DNA of 64,000 nucleotides from Aureimonas sp. AU22 (GCF_001463745.1 NZ_BBWJ01000006.1:1-64000), one strand, 5' to 3'; shown: positions 1 to 9,273, counted from the stretch's first letter. The notes: generated by a model from the sequence alone, not told the origin. Program-made: numbers and translations.

Positions 1-196
1 GCGTGTAGCCCCCGCCCCGCCCCTTGCGTGCATGGATCATGCCGGCGACGCGCAGTTCGCCGAGGATGGTGTCGAGGAACTTCTTGGAAATGTTGTGGGC
101 CCTTGCGATCTCCTCCGAGAGCGCGCGCTGGCCCGCGGGGAGTTCGGCAAGATGCAGCATGGCCTTGAGGCCGTACTTGCCCTTCATCGTCAACAT
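1..196 (-). CDS. Rrf2-family transcriptional regulator, N-terminal part
   Basis: The first 65 codons of an Rrf2-family winged-helix repressor; the rest lies beyond the left edge. It opens with MLTMKGKYGLKAMLHLAEL, followed by the helix-turn-helix (SEEIARAHNISKKFLDTIL, residues 27-45) and the glycine-rich wing KGRGGGYT, which is the standard Rrf2 start. Family members such as IscR, NsrR and RirA sense Fe-S, NO or iron through C-terminal cysteines; those residues are not visible, so the class cannot be decided. The ATG at 196 is chosen because no earlier ATG is close; an in-frame ATG at 187 is possible. The 127-base gap to the next gene holds no recognisable site. Confidence 0.85.
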   Translation of the reverse strand, partial: MLTMKGKYGLKAMLHLAELPAGQRALSEEIARAHNISKKFLDTILGELRVAGMIHARKGRGGGYT

Positions 197-323
197 GGAA
201 AAGACTTCGTTGGCGGGACGCGGGTCGGGTGCCCCTGACAGGTAGTCCGCCCCGCACCTGATTTCCAGCGTCGATGGATGGCGATAGGGGGGCGCAGCGG
301 CCGATGCCGCTGCGCCATCCGTA

Positions 324-1271
324 TCAGAAAGGCGAATCGGGGTAGTAGAACTCCTGCGCGTTCTCCTTCGTCACCAGCGTCGCGTCGAGCACGTAGTTGC
401 CTCGCACCGGGTTCTGGTCGAAGAGACCGGCCGCCGTCAGGTCCATGGCCGTTGCGATCATCGCGGGCGGGTAGAGCACGTCGACCGGCACCATCTTGTC
501 GCCGTCGGCCACCTTCTTGATCATGTCCTTCATGCCGGCACCGCCGACGACGAACTGGATGTCGCTGCGGTTGCTCTGCGCGATCGCCTCCAGGATGCCG
601 ACCACCATGTCGTCGTCCTGCGCCCAGACCGCGTCGATCTTGGGGTACTTGGCGAGGTAGTCCTGCATCACCTTGAAGGCGTCGTCACGCGACCAGTTGC
701 CGAACTGGCGGTCGAGGACGTTGACCTTCGAACCGGCGATCCCCTCGTCGAAGCCCTTCTGGCGCTCCTCGTCGATCACGATGGGCAGGCCGCGGATCAC
801 GACGATGTCGCCGCCCTCGGTCATGCGCTTCTTCATGTACTCGCCGGCCACCTTGCCGAGGCCGTGGTTGTCGCCCGCGATGTAGAGGTCCTGGATGGTG
901 GGATCGGACAGGGCGCGGTCGACCACGGTGACGAAGACGCCGCTCTCCTTTACCTGGCGGATCGGATCGGTCAGCTCGTCCGAGTTGTGCGGCAGGGTGA
1001 CGAGGGCGTCGATCCCCTGGGCCGTCAGATCCTCCAGCGCATTGGCCTGGGAGGCGCCGTCGGGCGAGGTCTTCACCACGACGTCGAGGCCGGGATAGCG
1101 CTCCTCGAGGAGCTTGGCTTCGCGCTCGGCATGGTAGACGACGCCGCCCGTCCAGCCGTGGTCGGCGGCGGGAATCGAGACGGCCATGGTGAGCTTCTTG
1201 TCCTGGGCCTGGACGAGGCCGGCGGTGGACAGGACGGCGAGAGCCGCGAGCCCGGCGACGATGCGTTTCAT
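324..1271 (-). CDS. Sugar ABC transporter substrate-binding protein (RbsB/LacI-type fold)
   Basis: A 315-residue periplasmic binding protein of the ribose/LacI-fold class. A Sec signal peptide covers residues 1-22 (cut after VQA), then the mature domain begins with KKLTMAVSIPAADHGWTGGV, a typical first strand of type I sugar-binding proteins. Later hallmarks include the DGASQANALEDL segment and the strand around VWAQDDDMVVGILEAI. It should deliver a monosaccharide or polyol to the permease encoded just upstream in the transcript. The ATG at 1271 has a good GGGAGGA ribosome site. It is the last gene of the leftward sugar operon, 77 bases after the permease. The ligand cannot be read from the sequence. 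Confidence 0.93.
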   Translation of the reverse strand: MKRIVAGLAALAVLSTAGLVQAQDKKLTMAVSIPAADHGWTGGVVYHAEREAKLLEERYPGLDVVVKTSPDGASQANALEDLTAQGIDALVTLPHNSDELTDPIRQVKESGVFVTVVDRALSDPTIQDLYIAGDNHGLGKVAGEYMKKRMTEGGDIVVIRGLPIVIDEERQKGFDEGIAGSKVNVLDRQFGNWSRDDAFKVMQDYLAKYPKIDAVWAQDDDMVVGILEAIAQSNRSDIQFVVGGAGMKDMIKKVADGDKMVPVDVLYPPAMIATAMDLTAAGLFDQNPVRGNYVLDATLVTKENAQEFYYPDSPF

Positions 1272-1348
1272 GAGGGTTCCTCCCGAGTGCCGGAGCTTTC
1301 GTTGGTGGCCCGGGCGGCGCGCCCCGGACAGGGCGCCGCTTGGCCTTC

Positions 1349-2347
1349 TCATCGCCGCACGAGGGAGCGCTGGATCAGCATCGCCAGAATGATGATCGCC
1401 CCCTGCACCGCACCGATAAGATATTCGCTGACGAGATCCGACAGGACCATGATGTTGCCGACGAGTTCCAGGATCAGGGCCCCGCAGATCGTGCCCCACA
1501 CCCGGCCGACGCCGCCGCGCAGCGCCGTGCCGCCGATCACGACGGCGGTGATCGCCTGGAGTTCCCAGAGAAGGCCGGTGGTCGCCGTCGCGGCGCCCAG
1601 GCGCGGCACGTAGACGAGGACGGCAACGGCCACGCACAGGCCCTGGATGACGTAGGTGATCGTGCGCACCCGGTTGACGCGGATGCCCGAATAGCGCGCG
1701 ACGTCCTCGCTGGAGCCGACCGCCATGACATGGCGGCCGAAGCGCGTGCGATACAGGATGAAGGCGCCGATCGCGGCGACGGCCAGGAACGCGATCACCG
1801 GATAGGGCACGCCGAACAGGTTGCCGAAATAGACCGGACGATAGGCGGCGCGCAGTTCCTGCGAGCGCATCGCGATCGAGCCGCCTTCCGCCAGCCAGAT
1901 CGTCAGGGCGCGGAATATGCCCATGGTGCCGAGCGTGACGATGAAGGGCTCGATGCGGCCGAGCGTCGTCATCAGCCCGTTGGCCAGGCCGCAGAGAGCC
2001 CCGACGCCGAGCGCCATCGCCATGCCGAGCGCGATGGTCGGCACCGCCCCGTCCACGGGCGCGGAATTCAGGAACAGGATCATCGTGCCGGCGACGAAGG
2101 CGGCCATGGAGCCGACCGAGAGGTCGAGCCCGCCCGCGGAGATCACGAAGGTCGCGCCCACCGCGATGATGGCGATGAAGGCCGATCGGGTGACGACGTT
2201 GGAGAGATTGTCCATCCCGAGGAAGTTCGGATTGACCAGCGCGCCGAAGACGAGAAGCGCGGCGAGCGCCACGAAGGGCGCGACGGCCCTCAGATCGATC
2301 TCGCGGCGCGGCGCGGGGGTGGGTGCGGCCGAAGCGGCGTCGGTCAT
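1349..2347 (-). CDS. Sugar ABC transporter permease (RbsC type)
   Basis: A 332-residue inner-membrane permease of the ribose/xylose/galactose family. About 8-10 hydrophobic helices begin near residue 20 (VAPFVALAALLVFGALVNP). The family signature is visible as SAGGLDLSVGSMAAFVAG and, near the C-terminus, AITAVVIGGTALRGGVGRVW. It forms the transmembrane channel with the double ATPase encoded upstream; its start overlaps that gene's stop by four bases (ATGA), so translation is coupled. Length and topology are normal for the family. Confidence 0.94.
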   Translation of the reverse strand: MTDAASAAPTPAPRREIDLRAVAPFVALAALLVFGALVNPNFLGMDNLSNVVTRSAFIAIIAVGATFVISAGGLDLSVGSMAAFVAGTMILFLNSAPVDGAVPTIALGMAMALGVGALCGLANGLMTTLGRIEPFIVTLGTMGIFRALTIWLAEGGSIAMRSQELRAAYRPVYFGNLFGVPYPVIAFLAVAAIGAFILYRTRFGRHVMAVGSSEDVARYSGIRVNRVRTITYVIQGLCVAVAVLVYVPRLGAATATTGLLWELQAITAVVIGGTALRGGVGRVWGTICGALILELVGNIMVLSDLVSEYLIGAVQGAIIILAMLIQRSLVRR

Positions 2348-3903
2348 GCGGGTTCAGCTCCCTCCACCGCCAGGGCGGCTTCCTTCTCGCCGGCGCCGGT
2401 CGCCAGCATCACGATGTCCCGCTCGGTCATCGTCTCGCCCGACACCTCGCCGGCGACGATTCCCTCGCGCATCACGAGGATGCGGTCGCACAGGCCGATG
2501 AGTTCGGGCATCTCGGACGAGATCACGATCACCGCCCGCCCCTCGGCGGCAAGCCCCGCGAGGAAGCGGTAGATCTGCTCCTTGGTGCCGATGTCGATGC
2601 CCCGCGTCGGCTCGTCGACGACCACAACGCGCGGGTTCAGAAGCATCATCTTGGCGAGCAGCAGCTTCTGCTGGTTGCCGCCCGAAAGCTGTCCGGCGAG
2701 AAGGTCGCGCCGGCGCGTGCGGATGTCGAAGTCGCGGATCGCCGACGTCAGCGCCTCCTCCTCGCGGGCGGGCTGGAGCAGCGGGCCGCTGGCGAAGCGG
2801 TCGAGCGCGGCCAGCGTCAGGTTGGTGCGCAGGGTCTGGCCGAGCAGCAGGCCCTTACCCTTGCGGTCCTCACTGAGGTAGACGATGCCGGCGTCCATGC
2901 TGTCGCGCCCGTCGCGAAAGCGCACGGGCTTGCCGTCGAGCCGCACGGTGCCCTCGGCCGGACGAAGGCCGAGAACGCCCTCCAGAAGCTCGGTGCGCCC
3001 GGCGCCGACGAGACCCGCAAGGCCGAGGATCTCGCCCTTCGACACCGTGAAGCCGGCCGAGTGCACATAGCCCGGCACCCGCATGCCCTCCGCCGCCAGA
3101 ACCGGCGCGCCGGCCGGCTCGCTTGCGCGATCGGGATAGAGCTTGGAGACGTCGCGTCCCACCATCAGACGCGCCATGTCGGCCGGCTCCAGCGCGGCGG
3201 CGTCATTGGTGCCGACCTGCCGTCCGTCGCGCAGCACCGTGACGCGGTCGGCCAGGCGCTTCACCTCCGGCAGGCGGTGCGAGATATAGAGAACGCCGAT
3301 GCCTCGCGCGCGGATCGCATCGATGACCTTGAGGAGCGCTTCCGTTTCATGCGGCGTGAGCGATGCGGTCGGCTCGTCGAAGATCACCACGTCGTGCGGC
3401 ACGAGGAGCGCGCGGGCTATCTGAACGAGCTGACGCTGCGCGATGGACAGGGCACCGACGCGCACGCGCGGGTCGATGGCGGCTCCAAGCCCCTCGAGCG
3501 CTGCCGCGGCCGAGGCGTTCATGCCGCGATCGTCGAGCGTGAGGCCGCGACGCACCTCGCGTCCGAGATGGATGTTCTGCGCAACCGTCAGATCGGGTGC
3601 GAGCAGGATTTCCTGGTGCACGAGGACGACGCCGCGTCGCTCCGCCTCCACCGGCCCGGAGAAGCGCACCGGTTCTCCTTTGAGAACAAGTCGGCCGCCC
3701 GTCGGCTGGAGATGGCCGGCCAGGATCTTCATCAGGGTGGATTTGCCGGCGCCGTTCTCGCCGATGATGGCGTGGACCTCGCCCGCCGCCAAGTCGAAGC
3801 GAATGTCGTTCAGGACCTCGACGGGCCCGAACGACTTGGATACGCCCTCGGCCGCGATCGCGATGGGCGCGCCGTTGCCGGCTCCCTTCACGAGATCCGC
3901 CAT
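2344..3903 (-). CDS. Sugar ABC transporter ATP-binding protein (RbsA/MglA type, duplicated)
   Basis: A 519-residue tandem ATPase. The first half has a full Walker A (GENGAGKST), signature LSIAQRQLVQIARAL and Walker B VVIFDEPTASLT. The second half carries the family's degenerate Walker A (GLVGAGRTE) with signature LSGGNQQKLLLAK and VVVVDEPTRGID. This asymmetry is normal for RbsA, MglA and XylG. The ATG at 3903 is preferred because GGAGG lies about 8 bases upstream and homology starts there; the longer in-frame extension to 4023 shows no family similarity. A 141-base gap separates it from the dehydrogenase, so a separate promoter for the transporter is possible. Confidence 0.94.
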   Translation of the reverse strand: MADLVKGAGNGAPIAIAAEGVSKSFGPVEVLNDIRFDLAAGEVHAIIGENGAGKSTLMKILAGHLQPTGGRLVLKGEPVRFSGPVEAERRGVVLVHQEILLAPDLTVAQNIHLGREVRRGLTLDDRGMNASAAAALEGLGAAIDPRVRVGALSIAQRQLVQIARALLVPHDVVIFDEPTASLTPHETEALLKVIDAIRARGIGVLYISHRLPEVKRLADRVTVLRDGRQVGTNDAAALEPADMARLMVGRDVSKLYPDRASEPAGAPVLAAEGMRVPGYVHSAGFTVSKGEILGLAGLVGAGRTELLEGVLGLRPAEGTVRLDGKPVRFRDGRDSMDAGIVYLSEDRKGKGLLLGQTLRTNLTLAALDRFASGPLLQPAREEEALTSAIRDFDIRTRRRDLLAGQLSGGNQQKLLLAKMMLLNPRVVVVDEPTRGIDIGTKEQIYRFLAGLAAEGRAVIVISSEMPELIGLCDRILVMREGIVAGEVSGETMTERDIVMLATGAGEKEAALAVEGAEPA

Positions 3904-4044
3904 CTCATTTCCTCCCCGGAAGACTGCGGAAGAACCCTCCCAGGTTCCTTCGTCCGCCCGTCCGTCCTGCCGCGCAAGCTTGTCGATTTGTCGGACTAAA
4001 TCAATCGTTCTGCGCGAGTTCACACAACCGTCAACGCGTGGCCA

Positions 4045-5223
4045 TCAACCGACCGGTGTCCACACGCTGCCGCCTCGCGAGGAGGCCACCGCCGCTTCGA
4101 TGAAGCGCATGCCGTCGAGGCCGTCCTCGACGCTCGGATAGGTGACGGCGGCGTCGGGCTCGCCCCCCTCGCGCGCAGCCAGGATCGCCGCCGCCACCTC
4201 CGAGTAGATGTTCGCGAAGCCCTCGAGATACCCCTCCGGATGGCCCGGCGGCACGCGCGACATGCGGGCATTGGCGGGCAGAGCGCCGGCGCCGTTGCGC
4301 GTCAGGAGCTGCTTCGGCTGGCCCAGCCGGGAGAACCAGAGCTGATTGGGGTTCTCCTGGCTCCATTCGAGCCCGCCCTTCGTGCCGTAGACCTGGAGCC
4401 GCAAGGCGTTCTCGTTTCCGACCGCGACCTGGCTCGCCCAGAGCATGCCCTTGGCGCCGCCTTCGAAGCGCAGGAGCACCCGGACGTCGTCGTCGAGCGC
4501 GCGTCCCTCGACGAAGGTGGAGAGCTCGGCCAGCAGTTCGCGCGTCTTCAGGCCGGAAACGAAGCGGCCGAGATTGTAGGCGTGGGTCCCGATGTCGCCG
4601 ATGCAGCCGCCGGCGCCCGAGCGTGCGGGATCGGTGCGCCATTCCGCCTGCTTGGAGCCGGTGGTTTCCGCGCGCTCGGTGAGCCAGTCCTGCGCGTATT
4701 CCATCTGCACGAGGCGGATGTCGCCGAGCTCGCCCGCCTCGACCATGGCCCGGGCCTGCCGGATCATGGGATAGCCGGTGTAGTTGTGGGTGAGCGCGAA
4801 GATACGGCCCGTGCGCTTGCGAAGGGCCACCAGTTCCTTGGCTTCCGCCACGGACACCGAGAGCGGCTTGTCGCAGATCACATGGATGCCGGCTTCCAGA
4901 AACGCCTTGGCGGCCGGCGCGTGCATGTGGTTGGGGGTGACGATCGCAACGGCCTCGATGCCGTCGCTGCGCGCGGCTTCCGCCTTCGCCATTTCCGCGA
5001 AGCTTGCATAGGCACGGTCCGGCTCGAGCCCGAGCGCCTGACCGGAGGCGCGGGCGCGCTCCGGATCGGAGGACAGCGCGCCCGCCGTCAGCTCGTAGCG
5101 ATCGTCGAGCCGTGCGGCGATGCGGTGCACCGCACCGATGAAGGCGCCCTGCCCGCCGCCCACCATGCCGAGCCGGATGCGGCGCGCGCCGCCTTCGTGT
5201 CCCTTGCCTGCCTCGATGGCCAT
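4045..5223 (-). CDS. Gfo/Idh/MocA-family NAD(P)-dependent sugar/polyol dehydrogenase
   Basis: A 392-residue oxidoreductase. The N-terminal Rossmann fold starts with LGMVGGGQGAFIGAVH, and the cofactor-binding EKP-type motif appears as CDKPLS near residue 120. The second domain has GDIGTHAYNL, matching the conserved GxHxxD-like catalytic region. Family members oxidise a hydroxyl of inositols, glucosides or related sugars. It lies 13 bases after the isomerase and upstream of the transporter genes, so it probably acts on the imported sugar. The C-terminal segment (EGYLEGFANIYSEVAAAI) is common in members working with IolE/IolH-like partners. Substrate is unknown. Confidence 0.92.
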   Translation of the reverse strand: MAIEAGKGHEGGARRIRLGMVGGGQGAFIGAVHRIAARLDDRYELTAGALSSDPERARASGQALGLEPDRAYASFAEMAKAEAARSDGIEAVAIVTPNHMHAPAAKAFLEAGIHVICDKPLSVSVAEAKELVALRKRTGRIFALTHNYTGYPMIRQARAMVEAGELGDIRLVQMEYAQDWLTERAETTGSKQAEWRTDPARSGAGGCIGDIGTHAYNLGRFVSGLKTRELLAELSTFVEGRALDDDVRVLLRFEGGAKGMLWASQVAVGNENALRLQVYGTKGGLEWSQENPNQLWFSRLGQPKQLLTRNGAGALPANARMSRVPPGHPEGYLEGFANIYSEVAAAILAAREGGEPDAAVTYPSVEDGLDGMRFIEAAVASSRGGSVWTPVG

Positions 5224-5236
5224 CGACCGGTTCTCC

Positions 5237-6295
5237 TTAAGCGTCCAGGCCGAGCATGCGGCGGTTGGCGGCTTCGTCGGTTCCGGCGCCGGCGAAATCG
5301 TCGAAGGCGCGTTCCGTCACCTGGATGATGTGGGCCGCGATGAACGGTGCGCCCTCGGCCGCGCCCTGCTCCGGATGCTTGATCGCGCACTCCCATTCGA
5401 GCACCGCCCAGCCGTCGAAGCCGGCCTGCGTCAGCTTGGAGAAGACGCCGCCGAAATCCACCTGCCCGTCGCCGAGCGAGCGGAAGCGGCCTGCCCGGTT
5501 CGCCCAGGGTTGGAAGCCGCCGTAGACGCCCTGGCGCCCGGTCGGGTTGAACTCGGCGTCCTTGGCATGGAAGGCGCGGATGCGCTCGGCGTAGATGTCG
5601 ATATAGGCGAGGTAATCGAGCCCCTGCAGCACGAAATGCGAGGGGTCGTAGAGAAGGTTCGCCCGTGCGTGGTTGCCGACCCGCTCCAGGAACATCTCGT
5701 AGGACGCGCCGTCGTGAAGGTCCTCGCCCGGGTGGATCTCGTAGGCGACGTCGACGCCTTGGGTCTCCGCATGGTCGAGGATCGGTCGCCAGCGGCGCGC
5801 CAGTTCGTCGAAGGCGGCTTCCACCAAGCCCGCCGGCCGTTGCGGCCAGGGATAGACGAAGGGCCAGGCCAGCGCGCCCGAGAAGGTGGCGTGCGCAGAC
5901 AGGCCAAGATGCCGCGAGGCGGTGAGCGCGCGCTTCACCTGATCCACGGCCCATTCCTGCCGGGCGGCCGGTTTGCCGCGCACCTCCGGCGCCGCAAATC
6001 CGTCGAAGGCCTCGTCATAGGCGGGATGCACGGCGACGAGCTGGCCCTGGAGGTGCGTCGAGAGCTCGGTGATCGCCAGGCCGTGACCGGCCGCCACGCC
6101 TGCGATCTCGTCGCAATAGTCCTTGGATTCCGAGGCTCGCTTCAGGTCGAAGAGCCTGTTGTCCCAGGTCGGGATCTGCACGCCCTTGTAGCCATGGCCG
6201 GCGGCCCAGCCGCAGATGGCGTCGAACGAATTGAACGGGGCGGCGTCGCCCGCGAACTGCGCCAGGAAGATGCCCGGCCCCTTGATGGTCTTCAA
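5237..6295 (-). CDS. Sugar phosphate isomerase/epimerase, AP-endonuclease-2-like TIM barrel
   Basis: A 352-residue TIM-barrel enzyme of the IolE/IolH/xylose-isomerase-like superfamily. It starts KTIKGPGIFLAQF and carries the metal-site segments typical of the fold: AYEIHPGEDLHDG, NLLYDPSHFVLQG and the RAFHAKDAEF strand. The proposed start is TTG at 6295, six bases after a GGAGGG site, where homology begins; an ATG-initiated extension to 6484 would add unrelated residues. It is the first gene of the leftward operon. Together with the dehydrogenase and importer it suggests catabolism of a cyclitol or rare sugar, which is inference. Confidence 0.9.
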   Translation of the reverse strand: MKTIKGPGIFLAQFAGDAAPFNSFDAICGWAAGHGYKGVQIPTWDNRLFDLKRASESKDYCDEIAGVAAGHGLAITELSTHLQGQLVAVHPAYDEAFDGFAAPEVRGKPAARQEWAVDQVKRALTASRHLGLSAHATFSGALAWPFVYPWPQRPAGLVEAAFDELARRWRPILDHAETQGVDVAYEIHPGEDLHDGASYEMFLERVGNHARANLLYDPSHFVLQGLDYLAYIDIYAERIRAFHAKDAEFNPTGRQGVYGGFQPWANRAGRFRSLGDGQVDFGGVFSKLTQAGFDGWAVLEWECAIKHPEQGAAEGAPFIAAHIIQVTERAFDDFAGAGTDEAANRRMLGLDA

Positions 6296-6620
6296 AGCGA
6301 TCCCTCCCCAACTATTCAGACCCCGGAGCAAGCCGATGGACCACGCGTCCGCAAAGGGACGGGGAACGGCAGGCATACGGCGCCGCGCGACCGTCTCCTC
6401 CCGGCCGGCGCGGGCGCACGATGGCATGATTCGTCCCGGCCTCCCACCCGTCATGCGACGGTGCACACGCGACACGCGCATCACCGCTTGGCGGATCGGT
6501 TCCGAAGGCGCACCAGCCGATCCTGGTTTCCGCCGAAAGGTTTCCCATCAAATTGTTGTGCACGACCGGAACGCGGAGAGGGCCCGGCGCCTTCATGGGG
6601 CAACAAGAAAGGATACCTTC
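6296..6620. other. Divergent intergenic region, sugar operon versus secreted repeat protein
   Basis: A gap of 325 bases between two divergent genes, so it must hold both promoters. I see no convincing coding frame. A less GC-rich patch at about 6540-6560 (TCAAATTGTTGTGCACGACC) could be promoter DNA for the rightward gene. No clear repressor dyad was found. Confidence 0.5.
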
Positions 6621-7004
6621 ATGAAGCTCACGATCATCGCCGCCGTTTCCGCTCTGGCTCTGTCGGGCGGCGCAGCCTTCGCGCAGTCGGCCCCTTCGGT
6701 CGACACCCCCCAGAACTCGAGCCCGAGCCCGGTCCCCGGCAGCAGCGCCGGGTTGAGTAGCGTCGTCCCCGCCGAAGAGGCCTCGCAGGTCGTCACCGGC
6801 CGCGACGCGCCGCCGGCCACCACCGACGCGGCGACGAGCTCGATCCCCGTTCCCGGCAACACGTCCGGTATCGGCTCCGCCATCCCCGCCGAGGCGGCCA
6901 GCACGGTGGTCGTGCCGCGCGACGCGGTTCCGGTCCGTCGGGACACGTCGAACCCGGTTCCGGGCACGAGTGCCGGCGATGATTCGGTCGCTCCCGCGAA
7001 CTGA
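6621..7004 (+). CDS. Small secreted protein with PVPG repeats, function unknown
   Basis: A 127-residue exported protein. A Sec signal peptide spans residues 1-21 (cut at AFA-QS). The mature part is built from degenerate repeats of 36-39 residues: PVPG occurs at residues 37-40, 76-79 and 112-115, each followed by a Ser/Thr/Gly stretch and a VPAE/IPAE motif, with VVTGRDAPP and VVVPRDAVP closing the first two units. It has no cysteine, little predicted secondary structure and many Pro, Ser and Ala residues. A strong terminator follows directly, so it is probably monocistronic. No family or function is recognised; a periplasmic or surface-associated disordered protein is plausible. Confidence 0.8.
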   Translation: MKLTIIAAVSALALSGGAAFAQSAPSVDTPQNSSPSPVPGSSAGLSSVVPAEEASQVVTGRDAPPATTDAATSSIPVPGNTSGIGSAIPAEAASTVVVPRDAVPVRRDTSNPVPGTSAGDDSVAPAN

Positions 7005-7018
7005 TCCGCCTGTCCGAA

Positions 7019-7055
7019 CAAAGGCCGCCACACTCCGGTGCGGCGGCCTTTTTGT
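7019..7055 (+). terminator. Rho-independent terminator
   Basis: A hairpin with GGCCGCC/GGCGGCC arms and an inner CAC/GTG pair around a TCCG loop, followed by TTTTTGTG. It sits 15-50 bases after the stop codon of the secreted repeat protein. Confidence 0.88.
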
Positions 7056-7099
7056 GTTCGGGTTTTCCGCAAGGCGCCTTCAGCGCCCTGAGGCGCCGG

Positions 7100-7861
7100 T
7101 CAGGTGCGGATGCGCCAGCCGGTCCGGAAGATCCACCAGATCCCGACGATGCACAGGACCATGAAGCCGAGCGTCGCGGCGAGACTGATGCCGACGCCCA
7201 CATCCGACGTGCCGTAGAAGCTCCAGCGGAAACCGCTGACGAGATAGACCACCGGGTTGAACAGCGTCACCGTCTGCCAGAAGGGCGGCAGCATGGAGAT
7301 GGAGTAGAAGCTCCCGCCGAGGAAGGTCAGCGGCGTCACGATCAGGAGCGGCACGATCTGCAGCTTCTCGAACCCCTCCGCCCAGATGCCGATGATGAAG
7401 CCGAGAAGGCTGAAGGTCACGGCGGTCAACACCAGAAACGCCAGCATGAAGCCGGGATGCAGGATGCGCAGCGGCACGAAGAGCGCGGCCGTTGCCAGGA
7501 TGATCAACCCGAGGATGACGGACTTCGTCGCCGCCGCGCCGACATAGGCGATCGTGACCTCGATGGCCGAGACGGGAGCCGACAGGATCTCGTAGATCGT
7601 GCCCGTGAACTTCGGAAAGTAGATGCCGAAGGAGGCATTCGAGATGCTCTGCGTGAGAAGCGAGAGCATGATCAGGCCCGGCACGATGAAGGCGCCGTAG
7701 GACACGCCCTCGATCGCATCCATGCGCGAGCCGATGGCCGAGCCGAACACCACGAAGTAGAGCGAGGTCGAGATGACCGGGGCGACGAGGCTCTGCAGCA
7801 GCGTGCGCCAGGCGCGCGCCATCTCGAAGAGATAGATGGCGCGGATCGCGTGACCATTCAT
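7100..7861 (-). CDS. ABC-2 type transporter permease (YadH-like)
   Basis: A 253-residue inner-membrane permease with six hydrophobic segments and the ABC-2 signature region ([20 protein letters not shown]) before the last two helices. The N-terminus ([20 protein letters not shown]) closely resembles the YadH/NodJ class of exporters. It overlaps the ATPase gene by four bases (ATGA) and must form the membrane half of that exporter. Substrates of this class include drugs, lipids and polysaccharides; none is indicated here. Confidence 0.93.
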   Translation of the reverse strand: MNGHAIRAIYLFEMARAWRTLLQSLVAPVISTSLYFVVFGSAIGSRMDAIEGVSYGAFIVPGLIMLSLLTQSISNASFGIYFPKFTGTIYEILSAPVSAIEVTIAYVGAAATKSVILGLIILATAALFVPLRILHPGFMLAFLVLTAVTFSLLGFIIGIWAEGFEKLQIVPLLIVTPLTFLGGSFYSISMLPPFWQTVTLFNPVVYLVSGFRWSFYGTSDVGVGISLAATLGFMVLCIVGIWWIFRTGWRIRT

Positions 7862-8820
7862 GAGCGCGTCTCCACGAGGCTGACGAAGATGTCCTCGAGC
7901 GTGCTCTGGCGCGTCGTCACATCGCGCAGACGGATGCCCGCGACGGACAGGTCCTCCAGCAGTCTGCTGATCCCCGGCCGCTCGCTCTGGCTATCGTAGA
8001 CATAGGTGAGTTCGCTGCCGTCGCCCGACAGCGACAGGTCGTAGAGGCCGAACGCCGGCGGCACAGCGGCAAGCGGCTCCTGCAGGGTCAGCACCATTTC
8101 CTTGCGGCCGAGCTTGCGCATCAGAGCGCTCTTCTCCTCGACGAGCACGATGCGCCCGCCCCGGATGACACCGACCCGATCGGCCATCTCCTCGGCTTCC
8201 TCGATATAGTGTGTGGTGAGGATCACGGTCACGCCGCCCGCCCGCAGCTCGCGCACCACCTGCCACATGTCCTGCCGCAGCCGGACGTCGACGCCCGCGG
8301 TCGGCTCGTCGAGAAACAGGACGCGCGGTTCGTGGCTGAGCGCCTTCGCGATCAGAACGCGCCGCTTCATGCCGCCCGACAGGGTCATGATCTTGGCGTC
8401 GCGCTTGTCCCATAGCGAGAGCTGGCGGAGGATCCGCTCGATATGCGCAGGGTTCGCGGGAAGGCCGAACAGGCCGCGACTGAAGCTCACCGTCGCCCAC
8501 ACCGTCTCGAAGGCGTCGGTGGTGAGCTCCTGCGGCACCAGCCCGATCAGCGAACGCGTCTTGCGGTAGTCGCGCACGACGTCGTGGCCACCGACCCTGA
8601 CCGTGCCCTCGCCGGGGTTCACGATGCCGCAGATGATGCTGATCAGCGTCGTCTTGCCCGCGCCGTTGGGGCCGAGCAAGGCAAAGATCTCGCCGGGCGC
8701 GATTTCGAGGTTGATGTCGTCGAGTACGCGCGGGCCGCCGCTGTAGGACTTCGAGAGCCCCCGGATCGAAAGAATGGACTGCGGCGCGAGTGGGACGGGT
8801 GCGGTGGTCGGGTTCAGCAT
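7858..8820 (-). CDS. ABC transporter ATP-binding protein (YadG-like exporter ATPase)
   Basis: A 320-residue ATPase with Walker [10 protein letters not shown], signature [15 protein letters not shown], Walker [13 protein letters not shown] and switch histidine in [15 protein letters not shown]. The C-terminal 90 residues form the extension seen in YadG/NodI-type ATPases ([16 protein letters not shown]-like end). The ATG at 8820 is chosen because it follows GGAGAG and matches the family start; an in-frame extension to 8928 is unlikely. It is translationally coupled to the permease gene downstream. Confidence 0.93.
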   Translation of the reverse strand: MLNPTTAPVPLAPQSILSIRGLSKSYSGGPRVLDDINLEIAPGEIFALLGPNGAGKTTLISIICGIVNPGEGTVRVGGHDVVRDYRKTRSLIGLVPQELTTDAFETVWATVSFSRGLFGLPANPAHIERILRQLSLWDKRDAKIMTLSGGMKRRVLIAKALSHEPRVLFLDEPTAGVDVRLRQDMWQVVRELRAGGVTVILTTHYIEEAEEMADRVGVIRGGRIVLVEEKSALMRKLGRKEMVLTLQEPLAAVPPAFGLYDLSLSGDGSELTYVYDSQSERPGISRLLEDLSVAGIRLRDVTTRQSTLEDIFVSLVETRS

Positions 8821-9196
8821 GGGCTCTCCGTCCGGCGCGAGCGCGCCGATCGCCCGGACAATTCGGGCGGCTTGCGATTTGGACAAGGCCCGTAGCTCGA
8901 TCCACGCGGATGTGCAGCCGTCGGCCATGCCTGATGCGGCGCGCCCATCAACGTGTCAGCGCATACGCATTCCCGCGAACCCGAAGAGGCAACGGGCGAC
9001 CGGTCGACATCGCATGCCGCATGCCCAAGGCCCTGGCAACGCGTCGCATTCCCGAGGAACACACCCCGAGCTTTGTTCACAAGGCGTCGTTCACCCGCGA
9101 AAAAGGTCAGCGCCCCGAGCTTCAGTCAAAGGCCACAACACCCCAGCTGCATTTCAGCAAGTGGCCACAGGGGCATCGATATCCCGGAAAAATCGG
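8821..9196. other. Intergenic region without a supported gene
   Basis: 376 bases between the exporter operon and tRNA-His. Short frames cross it on both strands, but some run into the tRNA and none shows family features or a good ribosome site. It should contain the exporter promoter (leftward). No repeat or clear hairpin was noticed. Confidence 0.5.
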
Positions 9197-9273
9197 TGGT
9201 ACGGTTGAGTGGGTTCGAACCACCGACCTTCGGAGCCACAATCCGACGCTCTAACCAACTGAGCTACAACCGC
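9197..9273 (-). tRNA. tRNA-His (GTG anticodon)
   Basis: Read leftwards from 9273, the acceptor arm GCGGTTG pairs with CAACCGT. It is followed by a D arm (GCTCAGTTGGTTAGAGC), an anticodon arm TCGGA-TTGTGGC-TCCGA with anticodon GTG, a TTCGAAC T-loop, discriminator A73 and an encoded CCA at 9199-9197. The base before G1 is T, so the usual G-1 of tRNA-His is not encoded, and position 73 is A rather than C. This matches the atypical histidine tRNA known from a group of alphaproteobacteria with a divergent HisRS. Confidence 0.96.
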
